From NCBI GenBank assembly GCA_016744485.1, contig JADGEG010000107.1, forward strand, positions 1 through 6,898: a stretch of DNA of 6,898 bases, given 5' to 3'. This DNA is from Arcobacter sp. (GTDB taxonomy: Bacteria; Campylobacterota; Campylobacteria; Campylobacterales; Arcobacteraceae). Shown here in pieces: positions 1 to 6,830 of this stretch (position 1 is its first letter; the number at the start of each line of letters is the position of its first letter). The notes beneath the pieces are model-generated. The model was not told where the DNA came from, did no database searches, and saw only the letters and a program-made list of their open reading frames with translations. The translations under genes and the position numbers were made by a program.

Positions 1-1720
1 TATAATCATATATTATACTTATGTTATTTACTATTTCTTCTTTTTTAAGTATTAAAGAGTTTTTATCTCTTTGAAGTATTTCATAAGAAAAACTATTAGT
101 TGATACTTTTTTTATATCACCATACCTATCATAAGTCATATCTTGTATAAAAGAAGTATCACTTATTCTAAGAGGATATGCATTTAGAGTATCTCTGCTT
201 ATATTGTAAGCTCCACTTGAAAGTAATAAATTATCTTTATCATAAGTATAAGAATAAGTCTTATTTGCATAAGAAGTAGAACTTATATTAAAATCATCAT
301 TATATGTATATGATATAGTATTATCAAACACACCTGTTTGAATAATACTTGTTAATAAATCTCCATCATAAGTAAAAGATAATTTCTCATTATCTTTTGT
401 AATAGATTTTAATATATTCTTATAAAAGTATTCATATGATATATCATATGAATTAGTACTTAAGTTTACTAATTTATCATTAGTATAAGTATTTACTATA
501 CTTTTTGAACTAGGTCTTATAATACTTATTAATTTTCTATTTTTATTATAAATATATTTACTTTGTTTATCTAAAGCAGAAGTATATGTAGCTCTTTTAT
601 CTAAAGAAGTAAAAGTAAAATCATGACTTGAATTATTTGGTCTTAGTATTTTTATAAGATTTGAATTATTATCATAAGAATATTCTTCACTAGTATTATT
701 AGGATAATTTACTTTTATTAAATTATCCATAATATCATATTCATATGATGTTGTTTTATTAGCATAGTTTGTATAAGAGCTTATATTTCCTCTTGAAGTA
801 TAAGTATAAGAAGCTTCTTTGTCTTCTATACTTTGTTTTATTAATCTTCCTTTATTATCATAAGTATAGTTTGTAGGATATAAGTTACCACTTTGTATTT
901 GTTTTATTTGTTTAGTATTTTCATCATAGGTAGTTGTTATAATTCTATTTTCAGGGCTTGTAATAATATTTAAAGAGTTTTCATAATCATCTTTTATACT
1001 TAATGTTTTATTATTTGAAGTAATAGTTTTTATTCTTGATTTTATTTTAGCATTAGCACTATCATTTTCATTTTCATCATAAATATAGCTTGTATTATAA
1101 GTTATAGTTTTACTTAAACCAGATGCTTGTCTAATAACAGATTGTTTTAATATACTTTCTTGTGTATAGATATCTTTTGTGAAGGTATTTGTTTGTATTA
1201 CATCATTTCTTGTTATAGTTTCTTGCTTAGCATCTTTTGAAAGAAGTCTTGTAAATATATCTAAAGAAGGATCAGTATTTGTGTACTTAATAGAACCATC
1301 ATCTAATGTACTTTGTTTATAAGAATATATATCACCTAAGGGATGTTTTATACTATATGTTTTATCTGTAGCATCATTAAGATCAGAAATATCTTTTAAA
1401 AATAAATATTCACCATTATTTCTATCTAACTCTTTTATGACTTTTCCTGCTTGGTCATAAAATATAATAGAAGATTTATTGTTTTGATTAGTGATTTTCT
1501 TTAATAAAGATTGTGTATCATACTCAAAGCTATACTGAGTATCATCTTCATATCGTACACTTAATAAATCACCTTTTTCATTTATATCTAAGTATGTTTT
1601 ATGTCCATTTGCTGAACTTATCATAGATATATTATCATTTGCATCTCTTGATATATTTATAGTATTGTTAAAACTATCTTTCATACTTACTAATTGATTT
1701 TTATCATCATAAGTAAAACT
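1..1720 (-). repeat. Degenerate RHS/YD-repeat array (residues about 940-1512)
   Basis: Repeating units of roughly 20-40 residues carry the YD signature (Y-x-Y-D-x-x-G/N-x-L/I). Clear examples are FTYDDKNQLVSM, FEYDTQSLLKKI, YTYDNKGRLIKQS, YEYDIMDNLIKVNYP, EYSYDNNSNLIKI, YIYNKNRKLISII, FTYDGDLLTSI, YTYDKDNLLLSS and MTYDRYGDIKKV. In RHS proteins and teneurins these build a spiral beta-shell that encloses a C-terminal domain. Glycines of the usual motif are often replaced by Asn or Asp. No RHS-core terminal motif (DPxGL type) is reached, so the array continues left of the window. Confidence 0.88.
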
Positions 1721-4537
1721 TGTTAAAGTTTTTTTAGTAAACAAATCTTTTGTGAAAAGATGATTTCCTTTTAAATCAAACTCATATTCTTCATTATTAG
1801 AAGAAAGTATGAGTTTTGAGGAGTTTATATCATCAAGAGTTTTATTATAAAGCTTTTGTACTTCTTCTTGTGATAAAGATCTATTATAAATTCTAAAATC
1901 ATCTATTAGTCCAATATATTGTTCTTCTTGTGTCCAACATCCATTCATACAATCTTGGTCATTACCCAACCATATACTACTTGTTATATCAAAGGGTCTA
2001 ATATTTACATCTTGTGAAGTATCTAATATACCGTTTATATATAATTCTTGTTTATTAGCACTAGTTACAATGGTGATTAATTTAAACTTTTCAGGTGCAA
2101 AGTTTTCATCAAATATTTGATTAGAAGAAATAAAAGTATCTTTAAATTTAGTATATACATATGTTTGAAACCGTTCATCATCAAAGCCTAGTCTATATTC
2201 ATTGTTATATCTAGGACTTAAAGCACTAACAATAGTCGTATGAGTACCATTATATATACCTTTTAACCAAAAAGAAACAGTAGAGTTTACACTATTTTTT
2301 AAACTATCATTTGGTAATTCTATTAAGTCCATATAATTAGAAAATCTAACAGCCTTACCAAAAACACCATTTTCATAGCTTAGATTACCATGTTTAGTAC
2401 CATGTAATTCTTGACCTGAACTATCTTTTAAATTATCTTCAAAAGCATAATGAGCAAGTAAACCATCTGTAAACATAGTATCTTTTTGTATATTTGTTCC
2501 ATCACCTTTTATAAGTGTATTACTAGCTAGATTATGTATATTTGATATACTCCAAGCATTTGCTACTTTATTATTTACACTATTACTTTGTATATTTACA
2601 TATATTTCATTTTGTGTAAATAAAAATATATTAGCTCTAGCTCTTATATTTGTAGCTGTTGTACTAGTTTGTGCCCAAGCTTGTGAGAATTCACCTGATG
2701 GTAAATAATATACACCTTCATATTCATATTCCACTTTTATTTTAGCTTTTACTCTTCCTTCTAGTTTATTATCTAAAAAATCTCTTCCATCCCATATAAA
2801 AGATGTTTTTCCAGTAAAATCAGAAGGAAGGAATGTTTTTACGAATTTCTTTCCAGCAACACTTAGATTTATTATAATAGTTTTTACATTTGATGGTATA
2901 TCAGTTTTATCAACTTTAACATCTATTTCGTACTTATAACCTTTTGCTCTATTTGAAGAATAATGCAAGGTTAAATTAGTACCTTTTATGTTTATATCTT
3001 CATGTAATACTCTTGTTTTTAAAGTAACATAAGAACCAACACATTGTAATGGTTCATTATGTTTATTTTCAGGGTTTGGTGTAGGTTTAGGTTTATCTGA
3101 TTCATCTTCTGAAGTATCTACACTTTTAGGAGTTGTTGCATTACTTGGAGTTCCAAAAGGCCAGTTAAAATCCCAAGGAGTAAAGTGAGTTATTTCTCCT
3201 CTTAAATAACTTGTTCCTATTTGATATTTTGCATTATCTTGTATTCCCACAACTTCATCTTCAAAACTACCATTAGAATTTAAATCATTTGCATTTCCAT
3301 CACCTGTACTATCTAAGGCATCTATTCTTCCGTCTTTATTTGTATCAAGAAATGTTATAACTACACCATTGTTTGAAGCTTTCCATACAGCTTCATTTCT
3401 ATCATAATAACCAATAGGAACAATAGAACCTATATCAAAGCCTAAAAAATTATCAACATACATAATAACAGGATTATCAAAGCTTACTGTTTCATCATCT
3501 TTTACACCATCAATACTTAAATCAGCACAATAAGTATATGCAGACTCTTGGGGTAAATCTGATGGCATTGAGTTTTCTTTTGGAAATTGTGTGGCTCTTA
3601 GATTAAAAGTATCTAATAATCTTTGTGTTCCATCTTTACTTGTAACTGTTGCTTGTGTTATTTTATTAAATACTAAAGTTGTAGATCTACTTCCTCTATC
3701 ATCACTTATGGTACTTGAGTTATGTATTTGTGTATTTGTATTACTTAAATCAATACTTGTAACTTTTGTATCAAGTTTTACCATATTTACATTTGCTATA
3801 ATTGTCCAATCATTTGGTAAGGCATATACTTTTCTATGTACAGATACATATCCATTCTTAGAATAAACTACATTTATATCTTTTCCACCTTCAATACCTA
3901 AGGTATAAGTACCATTACTCTTACTTAAAAGCCAACCATAATCATCATTATCTAAGACTGATACTTTTACACCTTCTAAAGGATCATCATTAATATCATA
4001 TATATTTCCTCTTATCATAGAAAAAAGTTTTTCATCATAGGCGGTTTTTGTAGCATTTACAGGAATAGAGTCTATATATAAAGATGCAAAATCTAAAGCA
4101 GAAATATTACTTGTATTTAAAGCAGGATAAATAGTAATATTTATAGTATTAGAAGTAATACTATCTTTAGTAAAACTAATTGTTGTACTACCTTGTTTTA
4201 AAGCTTTTAATTTATTTGTAGAACTATCATATGAAACAATACTTGAATCTTCTATATTATAGTTTATATTATGATTTATAAAATTGTCATTATTTAATAT
4301 CTCTTTTGTATTATCTTTGTATATAGCTTCTATACTTATGGTTTTTACCTGATGTACTCTTAGGTTTATTTCTGTAGGAGATACTATAAGTTCTTTTAAC
4401 TCTTTGTTTGTGTTTGTATCACTTGAACTATTACAAGATATAAGAATAAAAGGAATGATTAAGATTAAAAGGGTTTTAAGAAACTTCGTTATTAGGGTTT
4501 TGGGTTTAAATAGTTTAACATTTGTTTTAAAAATCAT
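1..4537 (-). CDS. Giant RHS/YD-repeat surface lipoprotein with Big_2, EF-hand and LamG modules (3' end outside window)
   Basis: The frame stays open for 1512 codons from the ATG at 4537 to the left edge. The only in-frame upstream codon of interest is a TAA at 4606-4604, so this is the first possible start. Shine-Dalgarno pairing is weak. Residues 1-35 form a lipoprotein signal: Lys-rich n-region, hydrophobic stretch about 19-33, lipobox L32-I-S-C35, then Asn at +2. Next are a Big_2-like Ig domain (about 49-137), a carboxypeptidase-regulatory-like domain (about 174-240), a conserved module with VPIGYYD (373-379), an EF-hand loop (398-409) and HFTPWDFNWPFGTP (451-464), a beta module with LHYSSNRAKGY (524-534), LamG (about 691-897), and YD repeats from about 940 onward. 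Cytoplasmic-type PAAR or VgrG sequences are absent. I infer a lipid-anchored RHS shell protein on the cell surface, teneurin-like or polymorphic-toxin-like. The cargo is unseen, so toxin activity is unproven. Confidence 0.9.
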   Translation of the reverse strand, partial: MIFKTNVKLFKPKTLITKFLKTLLILIIPFILISCNSSSDTNTNKELKELIVSPTEINLRVHQVKTISIEAIYKDNTKEILNNDNFINHNINYNIEDSSIVSYDSSTNKLKALKQGSTTISFTKDSITSNTINITIYPALNTSNISALDFASLYIDSIPVNATKTAYDEKLFSMIRGNIYDINDDPLEGVKVSVLDNDDYGWLLSKSNGTYTLGIEGGKDINVVYSKNGYVSVHRKVYALPNDWTIIANVNMVKLDTKVTSIDLSNTNTQIHNSSTISDDRGSRSTTLVFNKITQATVTSKDGTQRLLDTFNLRATQFPKENSMPSDLPQESAYTYCADLSIDGVKDDETVSFDNPVIMYVDNFLGFDIGSIVPIGYYDRNEAVWKASNNGVVITFLDTNKDGRIDALDSTGDGNANDLNSNGSFEDEVVGIQDNAKYQIGTSYLRGEITHFTPWDFNWPFGTPSNATTPKSVDTSEDESDKPKPTPNPENKHNEPLQCVGSYVTLKTRVLHEDINIKGTNLTLHYSSNRAKGYKYEIDVKVDKTDIPSNVKTIIINLSVAGKKFVKTFLPSDFTGKTSFIWDGRDFLDNKLEGRVKAKIKVEYEYEGVYYLPSGEFSQAWAQTSTTATNIRARANIFLFTQNEIYVNIQSNSVNNKVANAWSISNIHNLASNTLIKGDGTNIQKDTMFTDGLLAHYAFEDNLKDSSGQELHGTKHGNLSYENGVFGKAVRFSNYMDLIELPNDSLKNSVNSTVSFWLKGIYNGTHTTIVSALSPRYNNEYRLGFDDERFQTYVYTKFKDTFISSNQIFDENFAPEKFKLITIVTSANKQELYINGILDTSQDVNIRPFDITSSIWLGNDQDCMNGCWTQEEQYIGLIDDFRIYNRSLSQEEVQKLYNKTLDDINSSKLILSSNNEEYEFDLKGNHLFTKDLFTKKTLTSFTYDDKNQLVSMKDSFNNTINISRDANDNISMISSANGHKTYLDINEKGDLLSVRYEDDTQYSFEYDTQSLLKKITNQNNKSSIIFYDQAGKVIKELDRNNGEYLFLKDISDLNDATDKTYSIKHPLGDIYSYKQSTLDDGSIKYTNTDPSLDIFTRLLSKDAKQETITRNDVIQTNTFTKDIYTQESILKQSVIRQASGLSKTITYNTSYIYDENENDSANAKIKSRIKTITSNNKTLSIKDDYENSLNIITSPENRIITTTYDENTKQIKQIQSGNLYPTNYTYDNKGRLIKQSIEDKEASYTYTSRGNISSYTNYANKTTSYEYDIMDNLIKVNYPNNTSEEYSYDNNSNLIKILRPNNSSHDFTFTSLDKRATYTSALDKQSKYIYNKNRKLISIIRPSSKSIVNTYTNDKLVNLSTNSYDISYEYFYKNILKSITKDNEKLSFTYDGDLLTSIIQTGVFDNTISYTYNDDFNISSTSYANKTYSYTYDKDNLLLSSGAYNISRDTLNAYPLRISDTSFIQDMTYDRYGDIKKVSTNSFSYEILQRDKNSLILKKEEIVNNISIIYDY
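1850..2467 (-). other. LamG / concanavalin A-like jelly-roll domain (residues about 691-897)
   Basis: The domain opens with DGLLAHYAFEDNLKDSSG, followed by HGTKHGNLSYENGVFGKAVRF. The middle has the sandwich strands TVSFWLKG and ELYINGILDTSQ, and it ends in YIGLIDDFRIYNRSLSQEEV. This is the classic LamG_3-type pattern (l..yypfdgn..D.sG....g; g..g.Al.f; iDdvriynralsa.Ei). Such domains usually bind glycans or proteins or serve as spacers. A C863-MNG-C867 pair sits in a loop between IWLGND and YIGLIDD, where a disulfide could form after export. Confidence 0.88.
3311..3346 (-). other. Canonical EF-hand-type calcium-binding loop (residues 398-409)
   Basis: The twelve residues DTNKDGRIDALD place D398, N400, D402, G403, I405, D406 and D409 at loop positions 1, 3, 5, 6, 8, 9 and 12. 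That is a full canonical loop except for Asp rather than Glu at position 12. A second Asp/Asn/Gly-rich stretch follows at once (D413 to about E426), resembling a thrombospondin-type-3 or dockerin-like calcium string. In an exported protein this suggests Ca2+-stabilised folding. Metal binding is inferred. Confidence 0.75.
4127..4393 (-). other. Big_2-like bacterial immunoglobulin-like domain (residues about 49-137)
   Basis: The segment starts with the typical LIVSPTEINLRV strand and continues with IEDSSIVSYD, then KLKALKQGSTTISF, ending in NITIYP. This matches the Big_2 pattern of an initial 'v.p..i.l..G....l.a' strand, an 'S.....V.v...G.v.a...G.a.i' core and a closing strand. Such domains act as spacers or adhesive modules in exported bacterial proteins. 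Boundaries are approximate and the assignment is by eye. Confidence 0.75.
4433..4537 (-). other. Lipoprotein (type II) signal peptide of the RHS protein
   Basis: Codons 1-35 encode an unusually long basic n-region with lysines at 4, 8, 11, 13, 18 and 21, then a Leu/Ile-rich core, then the lipobox L32-I33-S34-C35. Cleavage before C35 and lipidation are predicted from the lipobox rule. Asn at +2 rather than Asp does not suggest retention in the inner membrane, so outer-membrane or surface location is likely. The mature N-terminus is followed by a Ser/Thr/Asn linker of about ten residues. Confidence 0.85.
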
Positions 4538-4599
4538 ACTTTTTTGATGTGATAGGGGTAGTTGTTTGATAAAGAACCTTTTTAATATAAATTTACTTA

Positions 4600-4611
4600 A
4601 ATGTTAACATT
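4600..4611. promoter_or_regulatory. 12-bp perfect palindrome AATGTTAACATT upstream of the RHS gene
   Basis: The palindrome AATGTTAACATT starts four bases downstream of the candidate -10 box, near the expected transcription start on the minus strand. It contains G and C, which makes it less trivial than A/T-only palindromes nearby. A repressor operator is a reasonable inference but no regulator is identified. Confidence 0.3.
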
Positions 4612-4614
4612 AAA

Positions 4615-4620
4615 ATTATA
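4615..4620 (-). promoter_or_regulatory. Possible -10 box of the RHS lipoprotein gene
   Basis: A perfect TATAAT reads on the minus strand, 78 bases upstream of the ATG at 4537. It is preceded by T-rich sequence, as in Campylobacterota sigma70 promoters, which depend little on a -35 box. In such A+T-rich DNA a TATAAT occurs often by chance, so this is only the best candidate seen. Confidence 0.35.
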
Positions 4621-4893
4621 ATTTAAAAATTAAATTAATTAAAAAGTTTTATATTTCTATATATTTGTCTTATTTTGTAACAAATGATAATACATTTATT
4701 TTATAAGATACTAAATGTGTTTATAATATGGTGTACTTAAGAACTCTCTAAGTAGTTATTGTGGTGTATTAAAATTTTCATATATTCACATGAGCTTCAT
4801 CTGTATTAAATATTTCAGTTTATAATAGTAGCTAAATATACAACCCCCTAAAACTTTTAAAACTAATTTAATTTTAAAATATGCACTATGTAA

Positions 4894-5703
4894 TTATTCT
4901 TTTTTTCTAATTCTTAAAAAAGATGCAAATTTTGGTTTATTATATTTTGTTAATCCATAATATTTATATGTAATAATATCACCAATTTTAGGATGATTAA
5001 TTCTTTGTATATCTGAAAAACCTCCTCCTAAATTAAATATTATATTATTTGAAAGTTTAATTTTTAAACTTTTCATTTTCTTTTTTTTGTTATAATTAAC
5101 TCCAATTATTAAACCCTCAGCATCAAAAAACTTTTTCACTTTTAAAATATTTGAACTTCTACCTTCTTGATATGCTAAATCACCTTTTTTAATAATAACT
5201 CCTTCTCCTTTTAAGAGTATTATTTTTTCTAAAAATATATCTAAGTCATCTGAATTTTTACATTTTATTTGTTTGATAAATTTAACATATATATTTTTAG
5301 ATTTTTTAAAGTGATTTTTAGCATAAGTTAATCTTTGAATAAAATTTCCTTTTATATTAGGAGCTTCAAAAATATTATAAGTAATTTCTTTCCATTTTAT
5401 TGATGGTTTTTTATCTAAAACTATACTTTGAATATTTTCAAAATCATTTCGTGTCGTCCACAACTCCCCATCTAATGAAAATTTTGGAAAATTTTTTGTA
5501 AAATATTTGGGTGCATTTATGATATTCCCATTTTTACTAAGTAAATTATGTCCATTCCAATATGCTCTTATTCCATCTAATTTTTCACTCATATACCAGC
5601 CAATAATATTATGTTCTTGTTTATAGATTTTAGCTTTTTCCAAATCAAGAGCTACAATATCTTGAAATAAAAACATAGCTAATAAATAAATAATAAATTT
5701 CAT
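4894..5703 (-). CDS. ligE: Exported ATP-dependent DNA ligase, Lig E type
   Basis: This 269-residue protein carries the nucleotidyltransferase ligase motifs in order: motif I EKLDGIRAYW with the adenylated lysine K41, SKNG at 56-59, motif III LDGELW (77-82), motif IIIa YNIFEAP (109-115), motif IV GEGVIIKK (166-173) and motif V LKVKKF (187-192). About 70 residues of OB-fold follow. It has no zinc, BRCT or N-terminal DNA-binding domains, so it is the minimal size of the Lig E class known from Neisseria, Haemophilus and Campylobacter. Residues 1-18 look like a Sec signal peptide (Lys2, hydrophobic core, possible cleavage after IVA18), so it should seal nicked DNA in the periplasm or outside. The start is supported by AAAGGA five bases upstream (5709-5714). 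It is not the essential NAD-dependent replicative ligase. Roles in DNA uptake or extracellular DNA are inference from the class. Confidence 0.93.
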   Translation of the reverse strand: MKFIIYLLAMFLFQDIVALDLEKAKIYKQEHNIIGWYMSEKLDGIRAYWNGHNLLSKNGNIINAPKYFTKNFPKFSLDGELWTTRNDFENIQSIVLDKKPSIKWKEITYNIFEAPNIKGNFIQRLTYAKNHFKKSKNIYVKFIKQIKCKNSDDLDIFLEKIILLKGEGVIIKKGDLAYQEGRSSNILKVKKFFDAEGLIIGVNYNKKKKMKSLKIKLSNNIIFNLGGGFSDIQRINHPKIGDIITYKYYGLTKYNKPKFASFLRIRKKE

Positions 5704-5726
5704 AAAAATCCTTTAGTAAATAACTT

Positions 5727-5738
5727 ATAAGATAATAT
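5727..5738 (+). repeat. 12-base direct repeat, copy 1 (ATAAGATAATAT)
   Basis: ATAAGATAATAT occurs identically here and at 5783-5794, 56 bases apart, both inside the divergent promoter region. Each copy contains GATAAT, a -10-like hexamer on the plus strand. The two could be alternative hldD promoters or paired regulator sites. Low complexity limits confidence. Confidence 0.4.
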
Positions 5739-5753
5739 ATAATTATTATATAT
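5735..5753. repeat. 19-base A/T-only palindrome in the divergent promoter region
   Basis: Two perfect 9-base arms flank a single central T at 5744. The palindrome overlaps the candidate minus-strand -10 box of the ligase gene. It consists only of A and T, so chance formation in this composition is fairly likely. A Fur-like or other dimeric regulator site is possible but not supported by a consensus match. Confidence 0.35.
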
Positions 5754-5782
5754 AGTCTTATTAAGTCATAATCACTTTTTAG

Positions 5783-5794
5783 ATAAGATAATAT
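5783..5794 (+). repeat. 12-base direct repeat, copy 2 (ATAAGATAATAT)
   Basis: Second identical copy of the element at 5727-5738. This copy ends 25 bases before the hldD start codon and includes the GATAAT proposed as the hldD -10 box. Confidence 0.4.
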
Positions 5795-5819
5795 TAATTT
5801 AACAAAAAGTAGGATTTTT

Positions 5820-6830
5820 ATGAAATATAACGACATTGATTTTAATACAAAAACCATATTAATAACTGGAGCAGCAGGATTTATTGGTTCAAACTTATGT
5901 TTTTATTTTCAAAAAAACTATCCTAATGCGACTATAATAGGACTTGATAGTTTTAGATCCCAAGATACATTTTCAAATAAAAACTTAAAAAGTTTTGGAC
6001 ATTTTAAAAATCTTTTAGGTTTTAAAGGCACAATTATCAGTGGCAATATAAACGATAATAAACTTTTAAAAACACTAGAAAATGATTATAAGTTTGATTA
6101 TATTTTTCATCAAGCTGCTATTTCTGATACAACTGTAAAAGAACAAGATATAATGATAAGTACAAATGTGAATTCTTATGAGAATTTATTAAAAATAGCC
6201 ATAAAACATAAAGCAAATATGATATATGCGAGTTCAGCAGCAACATATGGAGATGCTAAAGCACCTCAAAGTGTAGGAAATGAAAGTCCAAATAATATAT
6301 ATGGTTTTAGTAAACTTATGATGGATAATATCACATACAAATACTTAAAAACAAAACTTGATATATCAATTGTAGGTTTAAGATACTTTAATGTATATGG
6401 ACGACGAGAATTTTATAAAAATAAAACTGCTTCAACTGTTATTCAATTTGGACATCAATTATTAGCAAATAATGCTCCTAAATTATTTGTAAATAGTGAT
6501 AAAATTTTAAGAGATTTTATTTATATAGAAGATATTATTCAAGCTAATATTAAATCTTGTAAACCTTTGAAAAGTGGTATTTATAATATAGGAACTGGAA
6601 AAGCTAGGTCATTTCAAGATATAAGCGATATTTTACAAAAAGAATTAGGTACAAGTTTTAAGACCCAATATATTCCAAATCCTTATATAGGACAATATCA
6701 GTTTTTTACACAAGCAAATATAGAAGATAGTACGAAATATTTAAAATTTTCTCCAAGATTTGAATTAGAAGATGGAATTAAAGCTTATATTCCTGAAATA
6801 AAAAAATTATATAAAGAAGAGATATTATGA
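5820..6830 (+). CDS. hldD: ADP-L-glycero-D-manno-heptose 6-epimerase
   Basis: HldD (RfaD/WaaD) converts ADP-D-glycero-beta-D-manno-heptose to the L-glycero epimer, the last step before heptosyltransferases build the LPS/LOS inner core in the cytoplasm. The 336-residue protein is an extended short-chain dehydrogenase: NAD(P)-binding TGAAGFIG at 16-23, HQAAISD at 97-103, YASSAATYG at 136-144, catalytic Y161-GFS-K165, and RYFNVYGRRE at 188-197. K200 in YKNKTAS aligns by eye with K178 of the E. coli enzyme, its second catalytic base. The C-terminal YNIGTGKARSFQ and QYQFFTQA match family signatures. It is somewhat longer than the roughly 310-residue E. coli protein, including an N-terminal extension of about ten residues before the Rossmann strand. 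The start is set by AGGA at 5811-5814. The stop overlaps the hldE start, indicating cotranscription and translational coupling. Confidence 0.96.
   Translation: MKYNDIDFNTKTILITGAAGFIGSNLCFYFQKNYPNATIIGLDSFRSQDTFSNKNLKSFGHFKNLLGFKGTIISGNINDNKLLKTLENDYKFDYIFHQAAISDTTVKEQDIMISTNVNSYENLLKIAIKHKANMIYASSAATYGDAKAPQSVGNESPNNIYGFSKLMMDNITYKYLKTKLDISIVGLRYFNVYGRREFYKNKTASTVIQFGHQLLANNAPKLFVNSDKILRDFIYIEDIIQANIKSCKPLKSGIYNIGTGKARSFQDISDILQKELGTSFKTQYIPNPYIGQYQFFTQANIEDSTKYLKFSPRFELEDGIKAYIPEIKKLYKEEIL

Larger units (their letters stand above)
4538..4893. other. A+T-rich intergenic region between the ligase gene and the RHS lipoprotein gene
   Basis: The 356 bases hold no convincing reading frame or RNA gene. 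The left part carries a likely minus-strand promoter and a 12-bp palindrome for the RHS gene. A weak hairpin (arms ACTTA and TAAGT, extended by GA/TC with one bulge) lies at 4735-4753 without an adjacent T-run. Near 4841-4855 is a short C-rich patch. The region must contain the 3' end of the ligase transcript, but no G+C-rich terminator stem is visible. Confidence 0.7.
5704..5819. promoter_or_regulatory. Divergent promoter region between the ligase gene and hldD
   Basis: These 116 bases must hold both promoters, since the flanking genes point outward. On the plus strand the GATAAT at 5787-5792, about 30 bases before the hldD start and preceded by T-rich sequence, is a possible -10 box. On the minus strand TATAAT at 5750-5745, 42 bases before the ligase ATG, is another. 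Ribosome binding sites are clear at both ends: AAAGGA (minus strand, 5714-5709) and AGGA (plus strand, 5811-5814), each five bases from its ATG. Individual promoter assignments are tentative. Confidence 0.5.

Noticed and set aside
1..1720. Nucleotide-level tandem repeats or a CRISPR-like array
   Set aside because: The periodicity comes from recurring Tyr-Asp codons of the protein YD repeats. Unit lengths and sequences vary too much for DNA repeats or spacers.
3591..3866. Plus-strand open frame of 91 codons
   Set aside because: It lies wholly opposite the RHS lipoprotein gene, has no ribosome binding site of note and a composition typical of an antisense shadow.
4735..4753. Small hairpin as a transcription terminator
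   Set aside because: The stem is short, has a bulge and is mostly A/T, and no T-run follows on either strand.
4740..4820. Possible decayed transposase fragment on the minus strand (short peptide-like stretch around TDEAHVNI)
   Set aside because: Three stop codons fall within about twenty codons, there are no terminal inverted repeats or target duplications, and the match to any family is too short to defend.
4853..4880. Repeated TTTTAAAA blocks after the ligase stop as a terminator
   Set aside because: The possible stem is purely A/T and both blocks are self-palindromic, so a stable hairpin cannot be claimed.
5645..5857. Minus-strand open frame of 70 codons, rich in Ile, Leu and Tyr
   Set aside because: It overlaps the well-supported starts of both the ligase gene and hldD and covers their promoters. 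Its hydrophobic look is what A+T-rich non-coding DNA yields.
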